Positions 25,361-34,223 of a DNA stretch of 64,000 nucleotides are shown here, piece after piece. The stretch's first letter is position 1. Each line of letters opens with the position of its first letter. The stretch comes from Clostridium chrysemydis (GTDB lineage: Bacteria > Bacillota > Clostridia > Clostridiales > Clostridiaceae): positions 1 to 64,000 of the forward strand of contig NZ_JADEKP010000003.1 of NCBI RefSeq assembly GCF_015234215.1, written 5' to 3'. The notes below the pieces were generated by a model that was not told the origin of the DNA, did not search any database, and worked only from the letters and a program-made list of their open reading frames with translations. The translations under genes and the position numbers were made by a program.

Positions 25361-26317
25361 CTACAATTTTAATAGTTTAGCCCAAGTATTTTTTCCAACT
25401 ATTCCATCAGGGTAAAGACCTTTCATCTTTTGAAAATTTATAACTGCTGCCTTTGTAGAAGCGCCGTAAGAACCGTCTGCTCCGTACTTTCCGCAAGAAA
25501 TCCCAAACTCTATAAGTCTTTTTTGAATAAGGGTTGTTATATTACCCTTAGCTCCACTATTTATAACTATGCAAGAAGCAAGTGTTTTAGGGCCTGCAAT
25601 AGAATCAACTAAAAGCCCTGAGTTATATTGCTTGTTTAATTCAGCTTGTAATAAACCAATCCATTTGTCTTTAGGTTTTTCTAAATTAGGTTTAGGTTTT
25701 TCAGGAGTAGGATTTGGTTTTATAACAGGGTTTGGTTTAGATGGAGTAGGATTTGGCTTTTGGGTTTGATTTGAGTTTGAAGAAATACTTTTATTTAAGA
25801 TAGCTTCAGCAATTGCCTTTCCTATAGCATCAAAACCGATAGAACGATATAGCTCCACGTCTTTAGTAGCTTCAACAAAGCATGTCTCAATTATCATAGA
25901 CTTCATAGAAGTTGCGCGAAGTTCGTAAAGCCCAGGTCTTTCAATTACTCCACGTTTCTTAAATCCAAGATTAGTTATATTATTTAAAACTCTTTCTGCT
26001 ATAGTTATATCAGAATTCTTAGAATAAACTAAGACTTCAGTTCCTATAGCACCGTCGTATTTATCATAAGCTTTGTTAAAGTGACAACTAACAAAAAGCT
26101 CTGCACCAAAAGCTGCGGCCTTTTTTACACCATAAACTAAATCGCTAGAAACTGTATTATAACTATCAGGAGGGGTAACGTCTAAAACTTCCTCACCTGC
26201 AATTTTTAAATACTTAATAATTGAGTTTTTTACTTTTCTGTCTTCAGTTGTTTCATCGATTATACCTCTAGCCCCTGGAACGCTAAAATTATGACCTCCT
26301 CGTACTGCAATTTTCAT
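25361..26317 (-). CDS. Endolysin-like N-acetylmuramoyl-L-alanine amidase with C-terminal cell-wall binding
   Basis: 318 residues. N-terminal Amidase_3 domain: VRGGHNFSVPGARG (zinc His), FVSCHFNKAYDKYDGAIGTEVLVYS (second His), MIIETCFVEATKDVELY (catalytic Glu). A proline- and lysine-rich linker (about 175-210, repeats of KPNP) leads to two peptidoglycan-binding repeats ending in GLYPDGIVGKNTWAKLLKL. This layout is that of clostridial phage endolysins. There is no signal peptide, no holin gene nearby and no other phage gene, so it may be a stranded phage gene or a lysis enzyme kept by the host. Start chosen at the ATG after GAGGTGAATTTT. Confidence 0.88.
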   Translation of the reverse strand: MKIAVRGGHNFSVPGARGIIDETTEDRKVKNSIIKYLKIAGEEVLDVTPPDSYNTVSSDLVYGVKKAAAFGAELFVSCHFNKAYDKYDGAIGTEVLVYSKNSDITIAERVLNNITNLGFKKRGVIERPGLYELRATSMKSMIIETCFVEATKDVELYRSIGFDAIGKAIAEAILNKSISSNSNQTQKPNPTPSKPNPVIKPNPTPEKPKPNLEKPKDKWIGLLQAELNKQYNSGLLVDSIAGPKTLASCIVINSGAKGNITTLIQKRLIEFGISCGKYGADGSYGASTKAAVINFQKMKGLYPDGIVGKNTWAKLLKL

Positions 26318-26603
26318 AAAATTCACCTCGAATAATTTATCTTTAATATATCTATATTCAAAAATTTAAAATAGTTTATTTTAACTATGTGAATTATGAG
26401 CTTTAGGCTTAATTTTAACTGATAAATTTCTATAAAAGTAAAATATTTTGAAAAATAAATAATTTTATTGATAAATAGATAAATATAGAATTACTTTATT
26501 AATAATGTTACAATATAATCAAGAAAAAACAAAATACTTTATAAATATAGAAAAAATTGTATTTTGATTTACATAATACCTTTTATTTGATGGGAGTTAG
26601 AAT

Positions 26604-27308
26604 ATGAAAAGTAACAATGATAGTTTAAAGAAAAGAGGATTTTATGAAGATGGTATAGTAGGAAAACCTTTAGAGAAACTAGAGGAATTATTAAATTCAG
26701 ATTCTGCAAGTGATAGAACTATGGCTGTTAGAGGGCTTATAGAACTTGAAAAATATAATGATTTAGAAGTTGTACATAACCTACTAGAGATGCTTTTAAA
26801 AGAAAAAGCATTATACACAAGATTAGAAATCTGCGAATTTTTAAGGCTTAGTGGAGTAAAAGGGGCCAAGCTTATGGTAAGCTACTTAGGTGAAATAGGT
26901 AATAACCAATACAAGTCTGTCCCTAAAACTGTATCAAGAAAGAAAACGTATCCTTTGCCTCGTGATTTAATAAGTAGAACCTTTGGACATATGGATAAAG
27001 AAGTTATGATAGTTTTATTAGATGTATTACGGAATGGGGATAGAAAGGCAATCTCAGAAGTTATAGATGCAATAGGCTTTTTAGTATATCATAATAGGAT
27101 TTTATCTACAGAAGAAAACGTTAAAGAAATAATTTTAGCCCTTAAAAAATATTCAAACGATGATCTTTTGAAGTGGAAATTAATAATTTGTCTTTCTGCA
27201 TTTAATAAGTTAGAAGGAAAAAATGAATTAGAGAGAATTGTATCTAAAACTAGTGGAGTAATAAGGATGGAAGCTAAGAGATCTTTAGAATTTTATAGAA
27301 TTAGATAA
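26604..27308 (+). CDS. HEAT-repeat-like protein
   Basis: 234 residues made of short paired helices: DSASDRTMAVRGLIELEKYNDLEVVHNLLEMLL, YTRLEICEFLRLSGVKGAKLMVSYLG, RKAISEVIDAIGFLV, LLKWKLIICLSAFNKLEGKNELERIV, RMEAKRSLEFY. This is an alpha-solenoid of HEAT type, usually a binding scaffold rather than an enzyme. The region 26318-26603 upstream is AT-rich spacer holding the two divergent starts. Monocistronic with a strong terminator. The partner is unknown. Confidence 0.7.
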   Translation: MKSNNDSLKKRGFYEDGIVGKPLEKLEELLNSDSASDRTMAVRGLIELEKYNDLEVVHNLLEMLLKEKALYTRLEICEFLRLSGVKGAKLMVSYLGEIGNNQYKSVPKTVSRKKTYPLPRDLISRTFGHMDKEVMIVLLDVLRNGDRKAISEVIDAIGFLVYHNRILSTEENVKEIILALKKYSNDDLLKWKLIICLSAFNKLEGKNELERIVSKTSGVIRMEAKRSLEFYRIR

Positions 27309-27312
27309 AGAA

Positions 27313-27353
27313 AAAAATGGTGGTTTAAATACATTTTAAACCACCATTTTTTT
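27313..27353 (+). terminator. Terminator of the HEAT-repeat gene
   Basis: AAAATGGTGGTTTAAA / TTTAAACCACCATTTT, 16-bp perfect stem with a T-run. Confidence 0.93.
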
Positions 27354-27428
27354 CTTTAGTTATAAGGCATTAATTAAAATTAGAATTAGTGGTATACTTA
27401 AAATAAAAATAAATAATGAGGTGAGGCT

Positions 27429-28400
27429 ATGAAAAATTTAAAATGGGGAATTTTAGGACCAGGAACAATAGCAAAAGACTTTGCAAAGGCTTTAAATAAG
27501 GTTAATGGAAACGTTTATGCGGTAGGTTCTAGAAACATAGAAAAAGCAAACAAATTTAAAGATGAGTTTGGAGTGACTAAAGCTTTTGGAAGCTACGATG
27601 AGCTTTTAGATGATAAGGATTTAGATGTAATTTACGTATCAACTCCGCACTCAAACCATTATGAGTACATAAAAAAAGCATTACTTAAAGGAAAGCATGT
27701 ATTATGCGAAAAAGCGATTACCGTTAATAGTAATGAGCTTAAAGAAGTAAAGAATATAGCAAAAGAAAAAGGTTTAATTCTAGAAGAAGCTATGACTATA
27801 TATCATATGCCACTTTATAAAGAACTTAAAGAGAGATTAGCTAAAGGAGAACTTGGCGAACTTAAGATGATAAACGTTACTTTTGGAAGCTGCAAAGAAG
27901 ATGATCCAAACAATAGATTCTTTAATAAGGATTTAGCAGGTGGAGCTCTTTTAGATATAGGAACTTACGCATTATCATTTGTTAGAAGCTTTTTAAGCAA
28001 AAATCCTTGCGAGATACTAACATCAGTTAAAAAATACCAAACTGGGGTAGACGAACAGTCAGGAATTATCTTAAAAAATAAAAATGATGAGATGGCTGTA
28101 GTAACATTAACTATGAGAGCAAAAATGCCAAAAAGAGGGATAGTTGCTTGTACTAATGGATTTATAACTGTAGATGATTTTCCAAGGGCTAATAAAGCTA
28201 TAATCACTTACTTAGACGGAAGAGTAGAAGAAGTGATTGCAGGAGATTCAAGCAAAGCTTTAGAATATGAAATAGCTTATATGAGTGATGCTATTTTAAA
28301 TAATAAAAGAGAAAACACATTAGAGTTATCTACTGATGTTATGGACATAATGGATTCACTACGTGAGTCATTTGGAATTAAATATCCTTTCGAAAGATAG
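27429..28400 (+). CDS. Gfo/Idh/MocA-family NAD(P)-dependent oxidoreductase
   Basis: 323 residues, the usual family length. Rossmann motif GILGPGTIAKDFAKAL (residues 6-21), then YVSTPHSNHYEYIKKALLKGKHVLCEKAITVN, which contains the catalytic-region E-K-A (EKP in most members), and GGALLDIGTYALSF with the conserved Asp of the C-terminal sheet. Members oxidise or reduce sugars and cyclitols; this one is close to the dihydrodiol dehydrogenase/scyllo-inositol-like group. Substrate unknown; no sugar operon adjoins it. Confidence 0.88.
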   Translation: MKNLKWGILGPGTIAKDFAKALNKVNGNVYAVGSRNIEKANKFKDEFGVTKAFGSYDELLDDKDLDVIYVSTPHSNHYEYIKKALLKGKHVLCEKAITVNSNELKEVKNIAKEKGLILEEAMTIYHMPLYKELKERLAKGELGELKMINVTFGSCKEDDPNNRFFNKDLAGGALLDIGTYALSFVRSFLSKNPCEILTSVKKYQTGVDEQSGIILKNKNDEMAVVTLTMRAKMPKRGIVACTNGFITVDDFPRANKAIITYLDGRVEEVIAGDSSKALEYEIAYMSDAILNNKRENTLELSTDVMDIMDSLRESFGIKYPFER

Positions 28401-28409
28401 TGAAACAAT

Positions 28410-28439
28410 AAAAACTTCATCGAATTAGATGAAGTTTTT
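28410..28439. terminator. Bidirectional terminator between oxidoreductase and small membrane protein genes
   Basis: AAAACTTCATC / GATGAAGTTTT, 11-bp perfect stem, T-run on the plus side and T-rich on the minus side. Confidence 0.88.
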
Positions 28440-28440
28440 G

Positions 28441-28677
28441 TTATTTATAAAAGATATACACAGTTAAAATTATTATAAATAAAGCTAAAACAGTATTAAA
28501 TAAAGTTTGGTATTTAATGCGGTTTTTGTATGCTAAAAATAAAAGAAATATAAATAAAAGAGTTACAGGGATTATATAAATCGAGTTATAAATTATTGTA
28601 ACTACTCTTAAATAAGAGAGTATTAAAAGAACTTTTGTTATTCTATTTGAATTTGTTATAAAACTCTTAAAATCCAT
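28441..28677 (-). CDS. Small membrane protein, two or three helices
   Basis: 78 residues. Hydrophobic segments at about 15-30, 33-50 and 58-76 separated by short polar turns (AYKNRIKYQTLFNT). Clear AGGAGG ribosome binding site. No family recognised. It is the only gene in the minus direction between two strong terminators. Confidence 0.6.
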   Translation of the reverse strand: MDFKSFITNSNRITKVLLILSYLRVVTIIYNSIYIIPVTLLFIFLLFLAYKNRIKYQTLFNTVLALFIIILTVYIFYK

Positions 28678-28805
28678 AGTAACCTCCTAAAGATTATTTA
28701 AATATAGTATTCCAATTAATTAAATAAAATATAAATACAAATTATTCAAAAATATTGTAAAAAAGTATTAAAAAGGATATCATAAAAATTATAGGGGGTG
28801 AAAAT

Positions 28806-29543
28806 TTGAACATATTAGTTTTAGAGGGGAAAAAGTTAATTCGTGAAAAATTAGTAAAAACAATAGAGAAAAACTTTTGGGACTATAGAGTTTACTCTAT
28901 AAAGAATGTAAGAGAAGCTAGAGAAATCATTAAAAAGAAAAGTATTTCAGTATTTTTCTTAGATATAGATTTGCAAGATAGATTAGGTATAGAGTTTGCA
29001 AAAGATATTATAAGAGATGAAAAATATGCATTAGCTAAGGTTATACTAGTTACAGAAGACGAAAAATACATATTAGATGATTTAAGGGCTAGATATAATC
29101 ATGATTTTTTAAATAAAAACTTTGAAGAAGATGAGATTATAAATATAATAAACCTTTTTAAAAATGGAAGTTTAAATTCAATTAAAGAGGGAAGAAGTAT
29201 AATTTTTAATGTATCAAACACGATGAAAACAAAGATATTTTTAGAAGACATAATTTTTATTGAGTATATAGATAGAAACTGCATCATAAGGACTAAAAAT
29301 GGAAAGGTTTTAGCTAAAGGATTTGGGTTACAAAAGTTACTAGAAATCATAGATGATGAAAACATTATAAGGTGTCACAAGGCTTTTGCACTTAATAAAA
29401 ATTATATCGAGGATATAAAAAAAATAGATAAAAAATCTTTTGAAGCTAACTTTTTTTCTTGTGATGATATAATTCCTATAGGTTATAAATACAAGGATTT
29501 AGTCTTAGAGAAGATAGATGATTTAAAAATAGCAAACGCTTAG
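28806..29543 (+). CDS. LytTR-family response regulator (AgrA/VirR type), orphan
   Basis: 245 residues. Receiver domain 1-120 with phospho-acceptor D53 (FFLDIDL) and NKNFEEDEI after the usual lysine strand; LytTR DNA-binding domain about 135-240 (IFLEDIIFIEYIDRNCIIRTKNGK, RCHKAFALNKNYIEDI). The N-terminal acidic pair that binds Mg2+ is incomplete (only E7), so phosphorylation may be atypical. No histidine kinase or peptide pheromone gene is nearby. TTG start after GGGGGTG. Such regulators control exotoxins and extracellular enzymes in clostridia; its targets are not visible here. Confidence 0.85.
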   Translation: MNILVLEGKKLIREKLVKTIEKNFWDYRVYSIKNVREAREIIKKKSISVFFLDIDLQDRLGIEFAKDIIRDEKYALAKVILVTEDEKYILDDLRARYNHDFLNKNFEEDEIINIINLFKNGSLNSIKEGRSIIFNVSNTMKTKIFLEDIIFIEYIDRNCIIRTKNGKVLAKGFGLQKLLEIIDDENIIRCHKAFALNKNYIEDIKKIDKKSFEANFFSCDDIIPIGYKYKDLVLEKIDDLKIANA

Positions 29544-29555
29544 TTTGCTATTTTT
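29525..29555. terminator. Bidirectional terminator over the LytTR stop codon
   Basis: AAAAATAGCAAAC / GTTTGCTATTTTT with a 5-base loop; overlaps the 3' ends of both converging genes. Confidence 0.9.
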
Positions 29556-31926
29556 TATCTTTAACATATGTACTTATAAGTTCCATAAAGTTATTAGGAG
29601 TAACTACTGATACTTTAGGGTTCTCATTAAGTTTATTTATTACGTATTGAACATTATCCATAGTATTACTCCAAACGTGTACGTATACAAATGTGTATGA
29701 ATTAATATCTGATTTTTTAGTAAACCCTTTATTTACTCTTTTATCTATGTTCTTTATAAGAGTGTTTTCATCTTCTAAACCGCCCCAAAGTAAATCTCTA
29801 CAAGAAACTATAGGTTTATTATTAGACCAAACTGTTTTTCCGTAGTAACTGTTGTTTTTATTGTAATTTAAATAAAATAATCCTTTAATATTAGATTCTT
29901 TAGTGTAATTATCCCAAAGTGATATATTATCTAAAGACTCGTCATCTAATATAAGTACGTAGTTTTGATTAGATTTTTCCATATAATCATTTAACTTTTT
30001 AGTATATGATCCTAATTTATCTTTAGGGAACTGACTTGGATACATATATCCATTTCCAGAGGGTGGTACAACAAAACAGTCCTTCTTAGAATAAGCGTAG
30101 TAGTTTTTAAAAATAGTAGGGGATAAATAATATAAAGACTGACTTAGTGACCAACCTAAGTTAAAGTTACCTCTCTTTTTAGATCCAAACCAATCTTTAG
30201 AGCTATAATTACTGCCTTGAAGCCATTGCAAATTATCACCATCAGACATTATAAAAGTTACATAATGAACACCATCTTTATCTACGGTATCTAGTTTTTT
30301 TTGTTTGACTTTTGAAGATTTAAAAGCACTTAAAACTGAAAGATTATAAGACCAATCAGCTGCAATCATATCTACGCCATATGTAGATGCTATTTTTACA
30401 TTTGTGTGCTCGTCAGGGCCCCAGCCAAGTATGTGAGAATTCTCATCCATAGAACTAAATATTTTTTTTCTAAAGGAAGAGTCATTAATATCTTCTTCAT
30501 AGAAAACTAAAGATTTTGACATTATAGCATAGTCTCTAAGAGGTGCACTTTTTTCAGGTGATAATTCAATTACTGTAGAGTGGTTTAAACCTTTATCCCA
30601 AAGATTATCAAAGGCCCATGTTTTATCAGTATTTCTACAATCACCAGCTAAATTTTTTATTCCTATTTTATTTATATTTGATTCTAAAGTTTCATCAATA
30701 ACTATAGAGTCCTTTAATGATGCTAAGGTACAGGCGTTGTTTATTGAATAGTAATTTTTGTTACTATATAATACGTAGCCACTAATATCTCTTTGAAACA
30801 TTTTTATCAATTTAAAAGGGTCTCTTATAAATTTATAAGAGACATTATAATTATTTTTTAAATCATTAAGCCAAATATTATAATCAGGTTCGCCATTTGT
30901 TGTAATATATATTTGGTTTTTAGACTTTTTTGAAACAAGACCTTGTAAGGTAGAAATCATAGTTTGTTCTTCTTTTGACATATCATTTTCAGATATTACG
31001 TATAGATTTTTAGCTACTACAGGACTTTTTATGTAATCATCCTCAAGGGATGGAGTTTTAACTGAAGCTAGAGTTTCTTTAGTTGATTTACAGCTGTTAT
31101 AAAATTCAGTAAAGAAAGCTAAACGCCTACCAGTTTTAAAGTCAGTAGCATTAGCTTCAGACAGATTTGCAATAAAAATTTGTCTATCTATTATATCCTT
31201 TAGGCTTACAAAATCACAGTTTTTCATAATATCGTACATAATCATAAAGGTTGTAGTTCTGCCTACTCCAGCTTTACAGTGGAAGTGAAGCCAAGCGTTT
31301 TCAGGAAGTGAATTAACGAAGTTTACAAATCTAGAAACCATTTCAGGAGAAGGTAAATTACCATCTGTTACTGGTATTCTGTAATAGTCTATCAGCCTTT
31401 TTTTGCAAACATTCTCTTCATTCTCTACAATTGTCGGAATGATTACCTTCTTTGAAGAAGAAGATTGGTTTATATTTAAAGGCTCATTTAATTTAATAGA
31501 TGATAATAGTTCATTTTCTGTATCTTTGATTTCTTTTAGGGAAAGTCCGGCATTTGCATTATTTAATGAATTTTTAAAACTAACTGCAAGGCCGTTTATA
31601 AAGCCATGAGACTCTTCTCTTAAGTCTACATCTATTATTTTGTAGGTTTTTCCTATAGCATTTAAGACTAAGTCTAAAGATTGCTCCGTAAACTGTGCAC
31701 TACCTGAAATTTTTAAATTATCGAAATTAGTTAAGTTTAGATCAGAACTAAATTTAGATATATCAGAATCTGCACATTTTCTAAAGTTTTTAGGAAGGTC
31801 TATAGAATTTTCAGTATCTAAGACTAAAGAGAGATTAGAGGCGTAAGAAAAGGCGGGAATATTAGAAAATAAGGAAAAGATTAAACTTAAAAAAGCTATA
31901 ATCAAAAACTTAAAATATTTTTTCAT
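29548..31926 (-). CDS. Secreted cysteine-phosphatase (phytase-like) fused to a GxGYxYP domain
   Basis: 792 residues. Signal peptide at the N-terminus (MKKYFKFLIIAFLSLIFSLFSNIPAFS). About 90-260 is a PTP-like cysteine phytase domain: general acid loop IPVTDGNLPSPE (D188) and P-loop HFHCKAGVGRTTTF with C217-x5-R223. About 310-792 matches the GxGYxYP putative glycoside hydrolase family; its name-giving motif is seen in PPSGNGYMYPSQFP near residue 624, with DGDNLQWLQG upstream. A single chain joining an inositol-phosphate phosphatase and a GxGYxYP domain is unusual to me. Start chosen at the ATG after AGAGGTG rather than the GTG inside that site. Extracellular. Confidence 0.82.
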   Translation of the reverse strand: MKKYFKFLIIAFLSLIFSLFSNIPAFSYASNLSLVLDTENSIDLPKNFRKCADSDISKFSSDLNLTNFDNLKISGSAQFTEQSLDLVLNAIGKTYKIIDVDLREESHGFINGLAVSFKNSLNNANAGLSLKEIKDTENELLSSIKLNEPLNINQSSSSKKVIIPTIVENEENVCKKRLIDYYRIPVTDGNLPSPEMVSRFVNFVNSLPENAWLHFHCKAGVGRTTTFMIMYDIMKNCDFVSLKDIIDRQIFIANLSEANATDFKTGRRLAFFTEFYNSCKSTKETLASVKTPSLEDDYIKSPVVAKNLYVISENDMSKEEQTMISTLQGLVSKKSKNQIYITTNGEPDYNIWLNDLKNNYNVSYKFIRDPFKLIKMFQRDISGYVLYSNKNYYSINNACTLASLKDSIVIDETLESNINKIGIKNLAGDCRNTDKTWAFDNLWDKGLNHSTVIELSPEKSAPLRDYAIMSKSLVFYEEDINDSSFRKKIFSSMDENSHILGWGPDEHTNVKIASTYGVDMIAADWSYNLSVLSAFKSSKVKQKKLDTVDKDGVHYVTFIMSDGDNLQWLQGSNYSSKDWFGSKKRGNFNLGWSLSQSLYYLSPTIFKNYYAYSKKDCFVVPPSGNGYMYPSQFPKDKLGSYTKKLNDYMEKSNQNYVLILDDESLDNISLWDNYTKESNIKGLFYLNYNKNNSYYGKTVWSNNKPIVSCRDLLWGGLEDENTLIKNIDKRVNKGFTKKSDINSYTFVYVHVWSNTMDNVQYVINKLNENPKVSVVTPNNFMELISTYVKDKK

Positions 31927-31995
31927 AAATAACACCTCTAAAAATCATAATGATAATATTATGATTTCTGATATGTAATAATTTTATTCAAAAAG

Positions 31996-32025
31996 AAAAG
32001 AAACTCAGAAAAAAGAGTTTCTTTT
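31996..32025 (-). terminator. Terminator of the TVP38-family gene
   Basis: AAAAGAAACTC / GAGTTTCTTTT, 11-bp perfect stem, T-rich after it on the minus strand, just past the stop codon. Confidence 0.85.
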
Positions 32026-32031
32026 ATAAAT

Positions 32032-32679
32032 TTATTTATAATATCTTTTCTTAAGAAGGATTGTTAAAGATATAAGTGCTAAAAATATTGAAATTCCAAT
32101 AAATATTGATTTTGTAGTTCCAGTTAAAAGTTTTCCAATATAAGCATAGGCTAAAGTTCCTGGAATCTGGCCTATTACCGTTCCTAAAATAAAGCTTTTA
32201 AGGTCTATAGAGCTTAAACCAGCTAGATAACTAGTTAAGTTATATGGTATAAAAGGTAAAAGCCTTGAAATTAAGATAGACATAAAACCTTCAGTTTTTA
32301 AGAAGTCATCAAGTTTTTTCATAGCGCCTTTAGTAGTGTATTTTAAAACAAAATCACGGCCTAGATATTTTGCTAAGATAAAACATATTATAGACCCTAA
32401 AGTGTAACCTATCATAGTTATAATAACAGAGCCAACAAATCCGTATAAGGCAGATAGTGCAAAGACTACTAAAAACCCTGGGATAAAAGTAGTTATGCAA
32501 GTTAAAATACAAATAAGGATAGCTATTATTGGCCCAAAGATGCCAAAAGATAATACAAAATCTTTTATGTTACTAACGGTTAAAACTTCCATTATATTAA
32601 TATTGTTTTGATAAATATAAAATCCAGAAAGAATTAAAAAAAATATTATTATTCCAAGTATTAAAGTTTTCTTTTTCAT
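32032..32679 (-). CDS. TVP38/TMEM64-family (DedA-like) membrane protein
   Basis: 215 residues with about six hydrophobic segments. Family marks: a GPIIAILICILTC helix, PGFLVVFALSALYGFVGSVIITMIGYTLGSIICFILAKYLGRD, and SRLLPFIPYNLTSYLAGLSSI followed by FILGTVIGQIPGTLAYAYIGK, which match the SNARE-associated/VTT domain. VTT proteins take part in lipid handling and scrambling in the membrane. Ribosome binding site AGGAG before the ATG. Monocistronic. Confidence 0.88.
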   Translation of the reverse strand: MKKKTLILGIIIFFLILSGFYIYQNNINIMEVLTVSNIKDFVLSFGIFGPIIAILICILTCITTFIPGFLVVFALSALYGFVGSVIITMIGYTLGSIICFILAKYLGRDFVLKYTTKGAMKKLDDFLKTEGFMSILISRLLPFIPYNLTSYLAGLSSIDLKSFILGTVIGQIPGTLAYAYIGKLLTGTTKSIFIGISIFLALISLTILLKKRYYK

Positions 32680-32803
32680 TTGTTTCTCCTAAAAATTTTT
32701 TAGCTTATTTTATAATAAGCCTTATAAGTGTAGTTGTATAGGGATAAATAAAGAGATTTGTGATATAATCTAAAAATACAATTATTTTTTATTTGGAGGA
32801 CAT

Positions 32804-33001
32804 ATGATAACTAAAAAGAAGTTAAAAGAAGAAATACTTACATTTGATGTAATAAATTTTACTGATGAAAATGGAGAGCATATAGAATACGTTGAAGTAA
32901 TTTTAGCAGATAGAATTATAGATGTTTATATGGATACTAGGGAAGTAAACATTGGAATTTTAGCAAATAAAATATTAGAAGACGGTTTATATAAAGAATA
33001 A
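32804..33001 (+). CDS. Small conserved-looking hypothetical protein
   Basis: 65 residues, acidic, soluble, with regular strands (FDVINFTDENGEHIEYVEVILADRIIDVYMD) and a short C-terminal helix (GILANKILEDGLYKE). Good GGAGG ribosome binding site and its own strong terminator support a real gene. No family recognised; no cysteines or obvious catalytic residues. Confidence 0.6.
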   Translation: MITKKKLKEEILTFDVINFTDENGEHIEYVEVILADRIIDVYMDTREVNIGILANKILEDGLYKE

Positions 33002-33030
33002 GAGTAGCTTTAAAGCTACTCTTATTTTTT
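33000..33030. terminator. Bidirectional terminator between two small genes
   Basis: AAGAGTAGCTT / AAGCTACTCTT with a TA loop, followed by ATTTTTT on the plus strand; overlaps the end of the minus-strand gene. Confidence 0.9.
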
Positions 33031-33255
33031 ACTAATTTTAAATAAAGTAAATGAAGTTATGCAAGCTATTAAAACCATAAAAAGAATAACTATATTATAG
33101 TTTATAGTTACATTTTGAATCCAAGATTCAGAATTCATAAGTGGTGTATATATATTGAAAAGACTAAACTCATAAGGAGTAAATGGTACTAAAATAGTAA
33201 CTAATGAAACTATTAGAAAAAATACTAAAGTTCCTTTAATAAAATCTTTTGACAT
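33022..33255 (-). CDS. Small two-helix membrane protein
   Basis: 77 residues with a hydrophobic segment at about 9-27 (GTLVFFLIVSLVTILVPF) and another at about 53-72, joined by an extracellular-looking loop (YTPLMNSESWIQNVTINYN). AAGGAGG ribosome binding site. No family recognised. Confidence 0.6.
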   Translation of the reverse strand: MSKDFIKGTLVFFLIVSLVTILVPFTPYEFSLFNIYTPLMNSESWIQNVTINYNIVILFMVLIACITSFTLFKISKK

Positions 33256-33348
33256 ATAAAAACCTCCTTAAACATCCTTATATTAAAAGTATAGTATATA
33301 TTTAACATAAAAAACAGGGTTTTGTATACGTTTTCTCAAATGGGGAAA

Positions 33349-33381
33349 GATTGAAATAATGTAAAATTACTTTCAATCTAT
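33349..33381 (-). terminator. Probable terminator of the Ser/Lys-rich lipoprotein gene
   Basis: AGATTGAAA / TTTCAATCT with inner pairing and one bulge; only a short T tract, so the call is moderate. Confidence 0.5.
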
Positions 33382-33392
33382 TTAAGTTTTAA

Positions 33393-33998
33393 TTAATGAT
33401 TCATAACAATATCGCCGTTAGGATAAGCTGTACCTGAGTCTACTGTGCCATCCCCTCCGTTTTTTAATATGTCATAACTAGTTATTTTAAATTGATAAGA
33501 GCCGTCTTTAGCTTCACCAAAGAAATCTATTACGAATCCGTTAGATAATTTTTCTTGATTAAATTTGCCTTCATTGCAATAGTAAAGGCTACTTTCAGAA
33601 GCTTTCCTATAAGAAAAGTTCTTTCCAGGGTTAGTTACATTAACCGGAGTTACAGTCATATCTTTTGAAGTTTCAGTTTTTATTATTTTTTTTGCAAGTT
33701 CAGCCTTATTTAAAGGTTTTTTACTTTCATTTTTTGTAGTAGTATCACTTTTTTGATCTTCTGAGTAAGCTGTTTTCTTTTTTGTATTATTTACAACATC
33801 TTCTTTTTTCTTCTCTTCTTCTTTTGAAGTAGAGGAGTTATCGTTTTTACTTTTATCTTTAGTATTAGTGCCTTGATTTTCTGTTGTATTAAGTTCATTA
33901 TTTGATTCTACATTTTTATCTTCTTTACAACCAATAAATATAAAGCTACTTAATAGGACTGAAGAAATTAAAAGTATAGAAAGAAATTTTCGTTTCAT
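33393..33998 (-). CDS. Lipoprotein with long Ser/Thr/Lys/Asn-rich linker
   Basis: 201 residues. Signal peptide with lipobox FIGC (C23). A disordered polar linker (about 25-105, rich in N, T, K, E, S and D) tethers a small C-terminal domain: MTVTPVNVTNPGKNFSYRKASESSLYYCNEGKFNQEKLSNGFVIDFFGEAKDGSYQFKITSY. That domain is unassigned. A TTG six codons upstream overlaps the AAAGGGG ribosome binding site, so the ATG is preferred. Surface role unknown. Confidence 0.7.
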   Translation of the reverse strand: MKRKFLSILLISSVLLSSFIFIGCKEDKNVESNNELNTTENQGTNTKDKSKNDNSSTSKEEEKKKEDVVNNTKKKTAYSEDQKSDTTTKNESKKPLNKAELAKKIIKTETSKDMTVTPVNVTNPGKNFSYRKASESSLYYCNEGKFNQEKLSNGFVIDFFGEAKDGSYQFKITSYDILKNGGDGTVDSGTAYPNGDIVMNH

Positions 33999-34223
33999 TG
34001 TCTTTTCCCCTTTCAAAACAATATTATTTACATAATATTATAAATTAACAATATGTAGTAAATATTAGTTAACATTAAATAATATGTTAAAAGAGTGAAA
34101 GTTTATTTTTATAAATTAACATCTTTGTTTGGGATTAACTTAGATAGTGTGATAAAATCATATTTGTAAACGAATAATATAATAAAAAATCTATTATTTA
34201 AAATAAAAGGAGAAATTGAATTT

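Noticed and set aside
28806-31926. LytTR regulator plus adjacent phosphatase fusion considered as one signalling operon
   Set aside because: They are on opposite strands and converge on a shared terminator, so they are not co-transcribed.
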